Shown here piece by piece: positions 24,425 through 32,604 of a DNA stretch of 64,000 bases. The stretch is from assembly GCA_964501275.1 (NCBI GenBank), contig CAZCSP010000023.1:3179-67178 (forward strand), given 5' to 3'. Within the stretch, counting starts at the first letter, position 1; every line of letters begins with the position of its first letter. The notes beneath the pieces were generated by a model. That model did no database searches and had not been told where the DNA came from. It saw only the letters and a list, made by a program, of their open reading frames with translations. The translations under genes and the position numbers were made by a program. Source of the DNA: 55-13 sp964501275. Lineage in GTDB: Bacteria > Armatimonadota > Fimbriimonadia > Fimbriimonadales > Fimbriimonadaceae.

Positions 24425-25369
24425 ATGCGCCTCATCTTCTTCGGCACTGGTTCTTTCTGTCTCCCCGCTTTGCGGGCGTTACGGGACGATGTCGTCTTGG
24501 TGGTGACCCAGCCGGACCGGCCAAGTGGGCGGGGGATGAAGATGCACCTTTCGCCCGCCAAGGAGATTGCGACCCAGCTTGGGATACCAGTGGAGACCCC
24601 GGAGAGAAGCCGTGCTCCCGAGTTTGTGGAGAAGTTGGAGACCATGCGACCCGACGCCTTGGTAGTGGCGAGCTATGGGCAGATTCTGAGCCAGCGGATG
24701 CTCGACTCGGCCAAGCGGGGAGGGATTAACCTGCATGGCTCCATCCTGCCCAAGTATCGCGGCGCGGCCCCGATCCAGCGGGCCATCCAGAACTTGGAGC
24801 CCGAAACCGGGGTGACCCTCATGCAAATGGACAAGGGGATGGATTCGGGGGATGTGATCGCCATCGAGCGGACTCCCATCGGGCCGGACGAGACCTACGG
24901 CGAGTTGCAGGACCGGCTGGCGATTCTCGCCGCTGAGATGGCGGTGGATTGGATGCCCCGGATTATCGCCGGAGACTATCCGAGAACCCCGCAAGACGCC
25001 GCCCAGATGACGCTGGCCCCCAAGATCGAAAAGGCGGAGTGCGAACTCCAAGTGGAGGGAGACGCGGAGAGAGAGTATGCCAAATTCCGCGCTTTCACCC
25101 CCGCACCCGGCGCCTACCTGAAGATTGGATACCCCCAAAACGAGGGCGTTTTAGGGGAACGGGCGGCTACCCTCAAAATCAGCCGAGCGAAGTTGGGCAC
25201 TGGCAAGGGGGCCTCTGGCGTTGTGATTTCTACCGGCGAGGGCTGTGAAGTTGCTTTCGGAACAGGCAGCCTGATCCTCCTCGAAGTCCAGCCGGAAGGT
25301 AAAAAGAGAATGTCTGGCAGAGATTTCGCAAACGGTATGCGCCTCAAGCCGGGCGACCGCCTTGTTTAG
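24425..25369 (+). CDS. fmt: methionyl-tRNA formyltransferase
   Basis: 314 aa. RLIFFGTGSFCLPAL, the formyl-THF site with NLHGSILPKYRGAAPIQRAI, MDKGMDSGDVI and a C-terminal OB-like domain starting near AFTPAPGAYLKI. Formylates initiator Met-tRNA; forms a unit with def. No purine-rich ribosome site precedes the ATG (CTCATTTCCTTCCC). Confidence 0.96.
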   Translation: MRLIFFGTGSFCLPALRALRDDVVLVVTQPDRPSGRGMKMHLSPAKEIATQLGIPVETPERSRAPEFVEKLETMRPDALVVASYGQILSQRMLDSAKRGGINLHGSILPKYRGAAPIQRAIQNLEPETGVTLMQMDKGMDSGDVIAIERTPIGPDETYGELQDRLAILAAEMAVDWMPRIIAGDYPRTPQDAAQMTLAPKIEKAECELQVEGDAEREYAKFRAFTPAPGAYLKIGYPQNEGVLGERAATLKISRAKLGTGKGASGVVISTGEGCEVAFGTGSLILLEVQPEGKKRMSGRDFANGMRLKPGDRLV

Positions 25370-25376
25370 TGTCCCT

Positions 25377-26657
25377 ATGGAGCAGAAACAACCTAAAATC
25401 GTTCAGAAGCTGTTGCTTCGCACCTTCTTCCTACTCATGTCGGTAGCCGCCATCTTCGTGGGTATCCGGTATGTGCTGGATTGGCGAGAAGACCCGGACA
25501 GCGGCACGATCGACTCCAATGGGATGATTGCGGCGATCGAAATCCTGGACGATGGGCAGCAGGCGGTGCTGTTCGATTCCGCCGGAACCAAGGTGGCGAG
25601 CCCGGACTACGAGCCTGGCAAGATGGACCGTGACCTGGTGTGGCGGCCCGACGGCAACCGCATCTTCTTCTCCAGTGATCGGGGGGAGAGCGCCTACCAC
25701 ATCTTCCGCTGGAATCCCGGTACCCAGAAGGTGGATCAGAGAAGCACCGGCACGCTCAGCAAGTTCGACCCAAGCTTTGAGTATGCCGATCCTTCCGACG
25801 CTGCCGCCATCAAGTTAGCGGGGGAAACGGCGCTTATCACCCAGGGCGGTTTTGTGCTCGACTTCAACGTCCGCAAAGCGACGACTCAGCAGTTGCTGCC
25901 TCCTGCCCGAGGGGTTACGGCGGGGGCCGACGAAGAGTCGGGCAGTTCGGGACAGTTCGATGCGATCTACAAGCGGTACGGCAACGCCTTCCGCACGGCA
26001 CGGTGGCTCAAGAACCAGGGATATATCGCCGCCATCATGAAGCGGGATGAGGGCGAAGTGCTCATTATTCAGAGGGTCAGCGCCACCGATGCGTCCGAAC
26101 TTATGCCGAGAGCCATTTTTGGCGGGGAAAGGATCGACATGGATGTAGATTCCAAGACGGGCAACTTAGTCTTTACCATCCTCAACTTCCAATTCCCCGA
26201 TCTGGACAAAATCCCTGACGAGAGCATTAAGGACGGAAAAGTGGTCAAGCCCTTTGTTCACGGCATCTTCATGATCGATCCATCTATCAAAGGGACGGAC
26301 GCCATGGTGGCGATTGCCGTTAGCCAGGATGACAAACTGGCGTTTGGTCCACCCGCGGTGAACCCGGACGGCAGCCAAATCGCCACGACGACGGGAACCT
26401 ACGATGGAACCAGTTTCGTGCCTGCAGGCTTAGCCGTGATGCCGCTTCAACCCGGCGGGGTGCAGGGGGGAACGGCAGTGGTTTCGGGGCAGATTTACGA
26501 ACTTTCCTGGCATCCCAACGGCGAGATGTTGATCTATATCAAGCGGGCGGGGGCGGAGCGCGGAATCTATAAAATCGGTAAGGACGGAAGCGCCGAGACC
26601 AAGGTCTCGAACAGCGGAAACTACATGACTCCCAAGTTCAGCCCCCAGTCCAAGTAG
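25377..26657 (+). CDS. membrane-anchored beta-propeller-like (TolB/PD40-type) protein
   Basis: 426 aa. One N-terminal membrane helix (LLLRTFFLLMSVAAIFVGIRYV), then a large extracytoplasmic region with repeated PD40/TolB-like strands: DLVWRPDGNRIFFSSD, PAVNPDGSQIATTTG, ELSWHPNGEMLIYIK, and ending MTPKFSPQSK. It begins 7 nt after fmt and may be co-transcribed. No enzyme motif seen; function unknown. Confidence 0.65.
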   Translation: MEQKQPKIVQKLLLRTFFLLMSVAAIFVGIRYVLDWREDPDSGTIDSNGMIAAIEILDDGQQAVLFDSAGTKVASPDYEPGKMDRDLVWRPDGNRIFFSSDRGESAYHIFRWNPGTQKVDQRSTGTLSKFDPSFEYADPSDAAAIKLAGETALITQGGFVLDFNVRKATTQQLLPPARGVTAGADEESGSSGQFDAIYKRYGNAFRTARWLKNQGYIAAIMKRDEGEVLIIQRVSATDASELMPRAIFGGERIDMDVDSKTGNLVFTILNFQFPDLDKIPDESIKDGKVVKPFVHGIFMIDPSIKGTDAMVAIAVSQDDKLAFGPPAVNPDGSQIATTTGTYDGTSFVPAGLAVMPLQPGGVQGGTAVVSGQIYELSWHPNGEMLIYIKRAGAERGIYKIGKDGSAETKVSNSGNYMTPKFSPQSK

Positions 26658-26780
26658 AGTTTGGAGTTTAGGGTGGGCCACGGTAACCCCCGGATACTTT
26701 ACGGCCGGGCTGTAAGTTGCAATCTACTGATCGTCCACGACCTAGAAGACCGTGGGACGCACAGAGGCAGAATGCCTATG

Positions 26781-27032
26781 CTACTTTGGGAGAGCGGAGA
26801 TGGCTCGGTGGCCGAGTACGTCGATGATGAGCATCAACGCCATGAATCCGATGCCAAGGTAGAGAGTCATCTTGGACATGAAGTCGTCGAAGCCCGCCTT
26901 TCCCTTAAAAGTGGTGCGAACGCCGCTGCCACCGGACATCGCATCGCCCTTGCCGGTGAGGAACACCAGTGCGGAGAACAGCACGGCGACGATCACGCCG
27001 AGGACGATAAAAGCGACATAGAGGTTATACAT
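26781..27032 (-). CDS. secG: preprotein translocase subunit SecG
   Basis: 83 aa. Two membrane helices (VAFIVLGVIVAVLFSALVFL and LYLGIGFMALMLIIDVL) joined by GKGDAMSGGSGVRTTFKGKA, matching the conserved SecG cytoplasmic loop. Auxiliary subunit of SecYEG. Followed on the same strand by nothing close; the upstream CBS-DUF1385 gene diverges in the 3' direction. Confidence 0.9.
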   Translation of the reverse strand: MYNLYVAFIVLGVIVAVLFSALVFLTGKGDAMSGGSGVRTTFKGKAGFDDFMSKMTLYLGIGFMALMLIIDVLGHRAISALPK

Positions 27033-27057
27033 CGGATTGGACAGACAATCTTACCCG

Positions 27058-28170
27058 CTAAATGGGAAGCTTGATCGGCGTGTAGGCAGAAATGGCCGCC
27101 AATAGGCCCGCTATCAGCAGGCTTCCTGTCATCACGTGGAAGAGCCCACTGTTCCAAAGCCGCAGGGGAATGCTGACGTGAACCCGCCTGGAATGGCTGT
27201 GCTTCTCTAAAAGCTCCTTTCCCGAACGGATCCCCATTTCGATCTGGCGGTCGGTCGGGGGACGGGTGGTGATCCAGTACTGGACAAGGGCGCCAACTCT
27301 TCGCCAGAAGAGGATCGTTACGACCAACGCGAAAATCAGCTTCCAGTAGTTATCCGTTGGCCAAGGTGCTAGGGCAATGCTGGTGTAGATTCCCGCGCCG
27401 ACCGCCAGGTTGGTCCCGCACCGAGGATGGACTCGGGGCATCCGTTTGACCACACTGGGGATCAACTCTTCTCCGCGCTCGATCGTGTGGACCACCATAT
27501 GCTCAGCGGCATGGACTCCAGAAATAGGGAGCAGCCGGAAGCCGAGGGCGAAGAGGCCGAATTGCAGAACCGAGGTCAACGGGTTAACTACTGCAAACGG
27601 ACCTCCCATCGCCAGCAGCCACTCGTGGAAGTACACGACGGGGACGGTCGCCGCGCTGAGCATGGTCATCAACAAGGCCCCAGTGGCTACCAATGCCAAC
27701 CCCTGCGGTCCCGCCGAGAGGGAACCCGTGGTCAGATAGACGCCAAAGGGGGTCGCCATTCCGCCGATCATCGCGGGGCGGTTGACAACGCTTGGGGGGT
27801 CGAGCAGGTCGGAAGCCCGCAGAATGCCCACCACCCGATAGTCGTCGTCCACCACCACGAGAGCCCCGACGTTCAGCCGGTCGAAGATGCGAAGAGCCTC
27901 CGCCCCGGACTCATAGAGTCTGACCACCGGCATCTCCGCTGCAAACGCCGCTTCAATCCCATCGTTCTCCAGAGCCCCATCGCCCAGGGCCTGGGCCAGA
28001 GAGCGTTCCGTGACCACGCCTTTGAGCGTTGTGTCGTCTACAACGGGCAGGATTCCCGCCGAGTTCTCGCGGAGCCTCCGCGCCGCAAACCCCAACGTCT
28101 GCTCCACCCCCACCTGAAACGTCGCCCGCATCAGGGTCGAAACGGGACGGGTGAGCGGCGATGGGGTCAT
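27058..28170 (-). CDS. CBS-pair domain fused to DUF1385 (YqhQ-like) membrane protein
   Basis: 370 aa from the chosen ATG. Residues about 1-130: two CBS domains (GILPVVDDTTLKGVVTERSL and ALVVVDDDYRVVGILRASDL). Then DUF1385: PAMIGGMATPFGVYLTTG, HAAEHMVVHTIERGEELI and VHPRCGTNL, with several membrane helices. CBS pairs usually sense adenylate nucleotides; DUF1385 is a putative metal-dependent membrane enzyme. The fusion suggests nucleotide control. ATG 28170 chosen over an upstream frame running through repeats; CATAAT lies 6 nt upstream. Confidence 0.75.
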   Translation of the reverse strand: MTPSPLTRPVSTLMRATFQVGVEQTLGFAARRLRENSAGILPVVDDTTLKGVVTERSLAQALGDGALENDGIEAAFAAEMPVVRLYESGAEALRIFDRLNVGALVVVDDDYRVVGILRASDLLDPPSVVNRPAMIGGMATPFGVYLTTGSLSAGPQGLALVATGALLMTMLSAATVPVVYFHEWLLAMGGPFAVVNPLTSVLQFGLFALGFRLLPISGVHAAEHMVVHTIERGEELIPSVVKRMPRVHPRCGTNLAVGAGIYTSIALAPWPTDNYWKLIFALVVTILFWRRVGALVQYWITTRPPTDRQIEMGIRSGKELLEKHSHSRRVHVSIPLRLWNSGLFHVMTGSLLIAGLLAAISAYTPIKLPI

Positions 28171-28180
28171 GAGAGGATTA

Positions 28181-28312
28181 TGGTCGGATAGTCCAATAGT
28201 CGGATGGTCGATTCCGCCTGATCTAGGCCGAACGTTCCTACTCCACCAGCTTGCACAGTGGTACAGCAATCCGACTATACGACCATGCAGGCTATGAAGA
28301 CTATCCGACTCT
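28181..28312. repeat. 9-nt-period degenerate repeats, two arrays
   Basis: 28181-28216: TGGTCGGAT, AGTCCAATA, GTCGGATGG, TCGATTCCG. 28268-28312: AATCCGACT, ATACGACCA, TGCAGGCTA, TGAAGACTA, TCCGACTCT. They occupy the gap between the CBS-DUF1385 start and rpsF. Same family as 10953-11024 and 36436-36516. Confidence 0.65.
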
Positions 28313-28407
28313 GGCTTGATCTGGTATCCTCTTCGTTCGCCTTAACCGGCTCGCTGTTCCCTAGCGGAGTCTTTCGCCTGTGGAACCAAAGCCCATAGTG
28401 AGCAAAT

Positions 28408-28698
28408 ATGAGTAAGAAATACGAAGCGTTTTACATTGTCAAGCCCGATCTCAACGATGGCGAGGTCGGCAAGATTTCGGACCATTTCAAGGGAGTGGTC
28501 GAAAAGCAGGGTGGCACCGTTGAGAAAGCCGGGAAGTGGGATAAGCGCAAGCTGGCCTACGAGATCGACGGCTACAAAGAGGGCAACTACATCCTGATGC
28601 ACTTTGAAGCCCCCGCCGAGCTTCCTGCCGAACTGGGTCGTCTGATGCGCATCAACGACGACATCATCCGCCACCGAATCTATAAACTAGAGGACTGA
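28408..28698 (+). CDS. rpsF: 30S ribosomal protein S6
   Basis: 96 aa. KYEAFYIVKPDLNDGEVGKI, GKRKLAYEIDGYKEGNYILMHFEA (here KWDKRKLAYEI) and LMRINDDIIRHRIYKLED match bS6 throughout. Followed at once by ssb. rpsR and rplI, usual companions, are missing downstream. Confidence 0.96.
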   Translation: MSKKYEAFYIVKPDLNDGEVGKISDHFKGVVEKQGGTVEKAGKWDKRKLAYEIDGYKEGNYILMHFEAPAELPAELGRLMRINDDIIRHRIYKLED

Positions 28699-28699
28699 A

Positions 28700-29125
28700 A
28701 TGGTCAATAGCGTCGTTCTCATCGGCCGCCTCACACGAGACCCCGAGCTCCGCACCACCACCACGGGAAAGAACGTCTGTTCGTTCTCGATCGCCGTCAA
28801 CAAACGCGTCAAACCGCAAGACGGATCGCCTGATGCCGACTTCTTCAACATCGTAGCCTGGGAAAAAAGCGCCGACTATGTGGTCAACTATTTGACCAAA
28901 GGTCGCCTGGTTGCGATCGAGGGACGGCTCCAGGCTCGGAAGTTCACCGGAAGCGATGGAAGCAATCGCGAAGTCGTTGAGGTGGTAGCCACCAGTGTCC
29001 AAGGTTTGGATCGTCCTCGCGACGATCAAGGTGGAGGCGGAGGCGCCCCCCGACCAGCCGCCACAACGGCTGCCGTAACCACCGCACCCGCCGCCGACGA
29101 ATACGATCCGTTTGCCGACGAGTAG
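28700..29125 (+). CDS. ssb: single-stranded DNA-binding protein
   Basis: 141 aa. VNSVVLIGRLTRDPELR, the OB fold through DFFNIVAWEKSADYV and LVAIEGRLQARKF, a Gly/Pro/Ala-rich linker, and the acidic tail EYDPFADE, a variant of the DDDIPF-type tip that binds partner proteins. One base after rpsF. Confidence 0.96.
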   Translation: MVNSVVLIGRLTRDPELRTTTTGKNVCSFSIAVNKRVKPQDGSPDADFFNIVAWEKSADYVVNYLTKGRLVAIEGRLQARKFTGSDGSNREVVEVVATSVQGLDRPRDDQGGGGGAPRPAATTAAVTTAPAADEYDPFADE

Positions 29126-29133
29126 TTTCCTTT

Positions 29134-29179
29134 AACCACAACGGTACAGAGACACAACGTTCTCTGTGCCGTTGTGGTT
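29134..29179 (+). terminator. hairpin terminator after rpsF-ssb
   Basis: AACCACAACGGTACAGAGA pairs with TCTCTGTGCCGTTGTGGTT (one T-G pair) around an 8-nt loop; only a short T run follows. The arms also resemble a common dispersed 'ctctgtgccgttgtggt' repeat. Confidence 0.7.
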
Positions 29180-29197
29180 TCTAAGTACACTGGCCTC

Positions 29198-29806
29198 ATG
29201 CCAACTTGGCAAGAGGTGCAGGTTAGCGGGCAGTCTTTCCATGGCGAACTTCTGACGGGCGAGGTCATTCAAGCGTCCCGGTTCGAGCGATGCTCGTTTA
29301 CGTCGGCAAGCCTGGATTCGGCCCGACTCCAGGCGTCCCACTTTGAGGAGTGCGACTTCACCCGCGCCAACTTTGCCGACGCCAAGTTGCGCGGGTGCGT
29401 GTTTACCGGCTGCAACTTCACCGACGCCTCTTTCTTTGCCGCAAGGATCGAAGGGACTCGGCTGATCGCTTGCCAATTTGGCGGCACTGATCTTCGTAGC
29501 ATCCAAGTAGAGGCCTCCGACTTCTCCTTCTCCAGCCTCAGAATGCAGGACCTGCAGAGCCTCGATCTCTCCCAGACCAAGTTCATCGCAGCCGATCTCT
29601 ACGGGACCGACTTTTCGGAGGCGATCCTTCGCCAGACCGACTTCAGCCGCGCGATCCTCGCCCAAGCCAAGCTAAACGCCGCCGACCTGCGCGGAGCCGA
29701 CCTCCACGGCGTCGATCTCCGGCAGACATCCATCGTCAAAGCCAAGATCGACCTCGCCCACGCGATCGCTTTTGCGCAGTCGCACGGGGCGGTGGTGGAG
29801 GGATAG
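29198..29806 (+). CDS. pentapeptide-repeat protein
   Basis: 202 aa. Repeating A(D/N)LXX-type units along the whole length: RCSFTSASLDSARLQASHFE, CDFTRANFADAKLRG, then LNAADLRGADLHGVDLRQ. They fold as a right-handed quadrilateral helix. Some family members mimic DNA and bind gyrase; nothing here decides that. ATG at 29198 with TACACT 6 nt upstream and no ribosome site, so possibly leaderless. Confidence 0.85.
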   Translation: MPTWQEVQVSGQSFHGELLTGEVIQASRFERCSFTSASLDSARLQASHFEECDFTRANFADAKLRGCVFTGCNFTDASFFAARIEGTRLIACQFGGTDLRSIQVEASDFSFSSLRMQDLQSLDLSQTKFIAADLYGTDFSEAILRQTDFSRAILAQAKLNAADLRGADLHGVDLRQTSIVKAKIDLAHAIAFAQSHGAVVEG

Positions 29807-29810
29807 CATC

Positions 29811-30407
29811 ATGGCCAGGAAGGGACCTTCGGAGGTTTTCAAGGAGTGGGAGCGGCTAGTCTCAGTGGATCGGGAACGACCACTTGAGGAGCGCTTTGCC
29901 AGGTGGCGGGTCATCTATGACCTTTGCTATCAGGATGGAGTCTGGGTTCAGAGGGCCGATGCCTGGTGCGTCACCTCCCTGGGCTGGACTCTCTATGCCG
30001 AGCAGAACAAATGGCAGGACGGCTTTCAGCTTGTCGAACGGCTTTCGCCAGACGATCCGGATATAGATCCTTACTTCCACCACGACATTTGGTGCATGAG
30101 AGCTTGGTCTGAATTCATGCTTGGCGAAGAAGAAACCGCGATCTCAACTCTAGCGAAGGTGATGGAAACCGAAGGCGTTGGCCCTCATGTGGTTAAGCAA
30201 GCGATTGAAGGGTTTTGCCACTATCGAGATGCGCAAGCTACCGTTCCCGATTCCTTGGCTGAACTGGCGAGAACCGCTTTGACTCTCATCAAGCGGGCAG
30301 ACCTGGCTAAAGAGATCGAGCCAGGGATATCCTATGGCCAGTTGGCTCAGGTGATCGAGCAATCCTATCCCCACCATGGCAAGAAAACCACCGACCCCGA
30401 TCTATGA
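29811..30407 (+). CDS. unknown protein, paralogue of the next gene
   Basis: 198 aa. Begins MARKGPSEVFKEWERLVSVD and contains LEERFARWRVIYDLCYQDG and a helical, TPR-like body (WCMRAWSEFMLGEEETAISTLAKVMETEG). No known family recognised. The N-terminal plan (MARK-x-P, E-W-x-x-L-V, LEER-x-x-x-W, D-G) is shared with the downstream gene, so the two arose by tandem duplication. Begins 4 nt after the pentapeptide gene. Its 3' end overlaps the next gene by 32 nt. Confidence 0.7.
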   Translation: MARKGPSEVFKEWERLVSVDRERPLEERFARWRVIYDLCYQDGVWVQRADAWCVTSLGWTLYAEQNKWQDGFQLVERLSPDDPDIDPYFHHDIWCMRAWSEFMLGEEETAISTLAKVMETEGVGPHVVKQAIEGFCHYRDAQATVPDSLAELARTALTLIKRADLAKEIEPGISYGQLAQVIEQSYPHHGKKTTDPDL

Positions 30408-31014
30408 AGCATGGGACGACTTGGTCTTCCGGGTGGTGCCTTGGACCCTTGAGGAACGGATTCGCAAGTGGGAACCGCTCTATGAGCAGACCTGGAAAGA
30501 CGGCCAGCCGGTCGGAGACCTGGACGACGCCAAGCTCATTATCACCGCCGGCTGGGGTCTGTTTGGAGAGAAAGGCGGGTGGGGACCGCTCCATGAGAAG
30601 GACGACTGGGAAGAGGCGCTAAGGCTGGCGAAGATCGGCCGCACTCTGATTGGTAGAACATCTCATCCTGACGTGGACGACGATAGTCTCATTTGGCACG
30701 AAGCCGTTGCCCACGTGGCGCTTGGCCACGAGATGGAGCTTGTCCAGAACATTCACGAGCTTCTTGACCGCTATCGCCCCTACAACACCACCCCGCTCGG
30801 CTCCATAGAAGGGTTGATTACCGAGTGGGTGAACCATCACCCAGCGGAAACGGAGGTCTCGCCAGAACTGCGCGAAGCCGCCCTGCGGTTCCTGGAGATC
30901 AAAAAGCGCAAACGGGACGCCAAGGCTTGCCTGGAAGCCAAGGACTACGGGGATTTGCGCCGCATCCCATGCTTCATGCCCTGGGAGGCGCGAGGGAAGC
31001 AGGCCAAAGAGTAA
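30376..31014 (+). CDS. unknown protein, paralogue of the previous gene
   Basis: 212 aa. MARKPPTPIYEAWDDLVFRV, TLEERIRKWEPLYEQTWKDG and a helical second half (HEAVAHVALGHEMELVQNIHELLDRY) echo the preceding protein. C-terminus basic (IKKRKRDAKACLEAKDYGDL). Start at 30376 lies inside the previous gene in another frame; the MARK start matches its paralogue, which supports it. Function unknown. Confidence 0.7.
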   Translation: MARKPPTPIYEAWDDLVFRVVPWTLEERIRKWEPLYEQTWKDGQPVGDLDDAKLIITAGWGLFGEKGGWGPLHEKDDWEEALRLAKIGRTLIGRTSHPDVDDDSLIWHEAVAHVALGHEMELVQNIHELLDRYRPYNTTPLGSIEGLITEWVNHHPAETEVSPELREAALRFLEIKKRKRDAKACLEAKDYGDLRRIPCFMPWEARGKQAKE

Positions 31015-31137
31015 CCGCTTTTTCACGCAAAGTCGCCAAGACGCAGAGGGACGCGGCATTTAACGGCGGATGACTCCGATTTCTTACATTCTACGGTGGA
31101 GATGCTGTCTGTGCACGACTTGACCTCTATCGCTAAT

Positions 31138-31171
31138 AACAGGCCCGAGAGTAAAAATTCTCGGGCCTGTT
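31138..31171 (-). terminator. rho-independent-type hairpin after rplA
   Basis: AACAGGCCCGAGA and TCTCGGGCCTGTT form a perfect 13-bp stem with an AT-rich 8-nt loop, 8 bp beyond the rplA stop. It could also stop plus-strand transcripts from the paralogue pair. Confidence 0.85.
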
Positions 31172-31179
31172 TAGGCTGG

Positions 31180-31905
31180 TTAACCCGCGATCTTTGATGC
31201 CAAGGCGGTGTCTAGGGGGACGCCGGGGCCCATGGTGGCACTGAGGGTGAGGGACTGAACGTACTTGCCCTTTGCTGAACTCGGCTTGGCCTTCAGTACC
31301 GCGCCAAAACCGGCTTTGAAGTTCTCCAGAAGCTGCTCGTCAGTGAAGTTCACTTTGCCGATGCTCATGTGGACCACGCCCGCTTTATCGGTTCGGTACT
31401 CCACGCGAGTGGCGGCCTTGATCTCCTTGACGGCAGTGCCGATATTGTTGGTCACGGTTCCGTTTCGCTTGTTGGGAGTCTTGGGGCCGAGGGCCTTTCC
31501 GATCTTTCCAATCTGGGGGGCCATCTCTTCGGTGGCGAGGATCACGTCGAACTTGAGGTCCTTGTCGCCGGTCTGGATTCGCTTGATCAAATCCTCATCC
31601 CCGACCACATCGGCTCCCGCCGCTTCTGCTTCCTTGGCCAAGTCGCCCTTGGCCAAAACCGCAACCTTCTTCACCTTGCCAGTGCCATGGGGAAGGTTGG
31701 TCAATCCCCGAACGTTCTGGTCGCTCTTTCGGGGGTCGATGCCGAGTCGGATGGCGAGGTCCACGCTCTCGACAAACTTGGCGCTGGCGGTCTTCTTGAC
31801 CAACTCGATCGCGGCGTTAATCTCTAGCAGAGCGTCCTTGTCGACGGTCTTGGCCAGTTCGACATAACGCGGCGAATGCGCGTTCTTCTTGATGTTCTTT
31901 CTCAA
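31180..31905 (-). CDS. rplA: 50S ribosomal protein L1
   Basis: 241 aa. RKNIKKNAHSPRYVELAKTV, FVESVDLAIRLGIDPRKSDQN, LPHGTGKVKKVAVLAKG, LGPKTPNKRNGTVT and the ending MGPGVPLD are uL1 features. It begins with TTG after AGGTGAAACAGA. Unusually, no rplK, rplJ or rplL is adjacent: a divergent unknown gene lies upstream and a terminator downstream, so it appears monocistronic. Confidence 0.96.
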   Translation of the reverse strand: MRKNIKKNAHSPRYVELAKTVDKDALLEINAAIELVKKTASAKFVESVDLAIRLGIDPRKSDQNVRGLTNLPHGTGKVKKVAVLAKGDLAKEAEAAGADVVGDEDLIKRIQTGDKDLKFDVILATEEMAPQIGKIGKALGPKTPNKRNGTVTNNIGTAVKEIKAATRVEYRTDKAGVVHMSIGKVNFTDEQLLENFKAGFGAVLKAKPSSAKGKYVQSLTLSATMGPGVPLDTALASKIAG

Positions 31906-31978
31906 TCTGTTTCACCTGTGGTGCAGGCGTCCTTCATCAGGACTCCCACGGAATGCCTGGAGTGTACCTGGGGCGGGT

Positions 31979-32094
31979 GTTTGGTGTTGGGCATTTGGGG
32001 GCGGCGTTTCGGTGTTTCGGTGCTACGGCATTGCGGCCAAACCGACATAACCCTACGCCGTAAAACCGAAACACCGCAATGCCGTCCGATGCCA
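31979..32094. repeat. 8-nt-period repeat, inverted pair
   Basis: GTTTCGGT, GTTTCGGT, GCTACGGC, ATTGCGGC, a short gap, then ACGCCGTA, AAACCGAA, ACACCGCA, ATGCCGTC. The two halves are near reverse complements and can fold together. They lie between the divergent rplA and the unknown gene at 32105. Confidence 0.7.
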
Positions 32095-32104
32095 TCATTA
32101 CTCC

Positions 32105-32521
32105 ATGACCCTCAACGCCTACTCTGCCGCCAAGAAGATGGCCCTCTTTGAAGACCTGAAGAAGGGGCTTCCTCCGAGCGAGGGTGAGTTTGATGAGGCG
32201 GTTCTTCGCGAAGGCAAGGTAAAGGGCGATCCGCTGGTGGGGGCGACCCGCTATGAAGCGAACTCCATCTACGTCGAATTCATCTTTCCCGACCCCAAGA
32301 CCACCTCGACCATCCTGGTGGTAAAACTCACTCCACCCGAACGCATCGTCTTCCTCCCGGTGCCTTCCTGGGTAGTTGAGAACATTTGGCAGGGCGAGGT
32401 TGCTGGGACCTTCCACTTCGAGTCGGAGGCGATCAGGCTATATCAAGAGTTGGGACTCGAGTTGGAGATGGAAGCAAACCAAAAATGGTTTGGTCCCCAG
32501 ATGGCGAAGCGGAGGGAGTAG
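32105..32521 (+). CDS. unknown protein
   Basis: 138 aa, soluble, mixed alpha/beta: MTLNAYSAAKKMALFEDLKK, then TRYEANSIYVEFIFPDPKTT, STILVVKLTPPERIVFLPVP, VAGTFHFESEAIRLYQELGL. I do not recognise a family. Coding character is supported by its length, codon use and the hairpin terminator that follows. CATCAT lies 6 nt before the ATG. Confidence 0.55.
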   Translation: MTLNAYSAAKKMALFEDLKKGLPPSEGEFDEAVLREGKVKGDPLVGATRYEANSIYVEFIFPDPKTTSTILVVKLTPPERIVFLPVPSWVVENIWQGEVAGTFHFESEAIRLYQELGLELEMEANQKWFGPQMAKRRE

Positions 32522-32546
32522 GGGCAACTCGTGTCTAAGTATTGTG

Positions 32547-32592
32547 GTTTCAAAACCTCACTGGTTGTGTGCAACCACTGACGTTTTGAAAC
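32547..32592. terminator. nested hairpin between convergent genes
   Basis: Outer arms GTTTCAAAAC and GTTTTGAAAC, inner arms TGGTTG and CAACCA. It can terminate both the unknown gene from the left and the GNAT gene from the right. Confidence 0.6.
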
Positions 32593-32604
32593 AGACGCCA
32601 CGCC

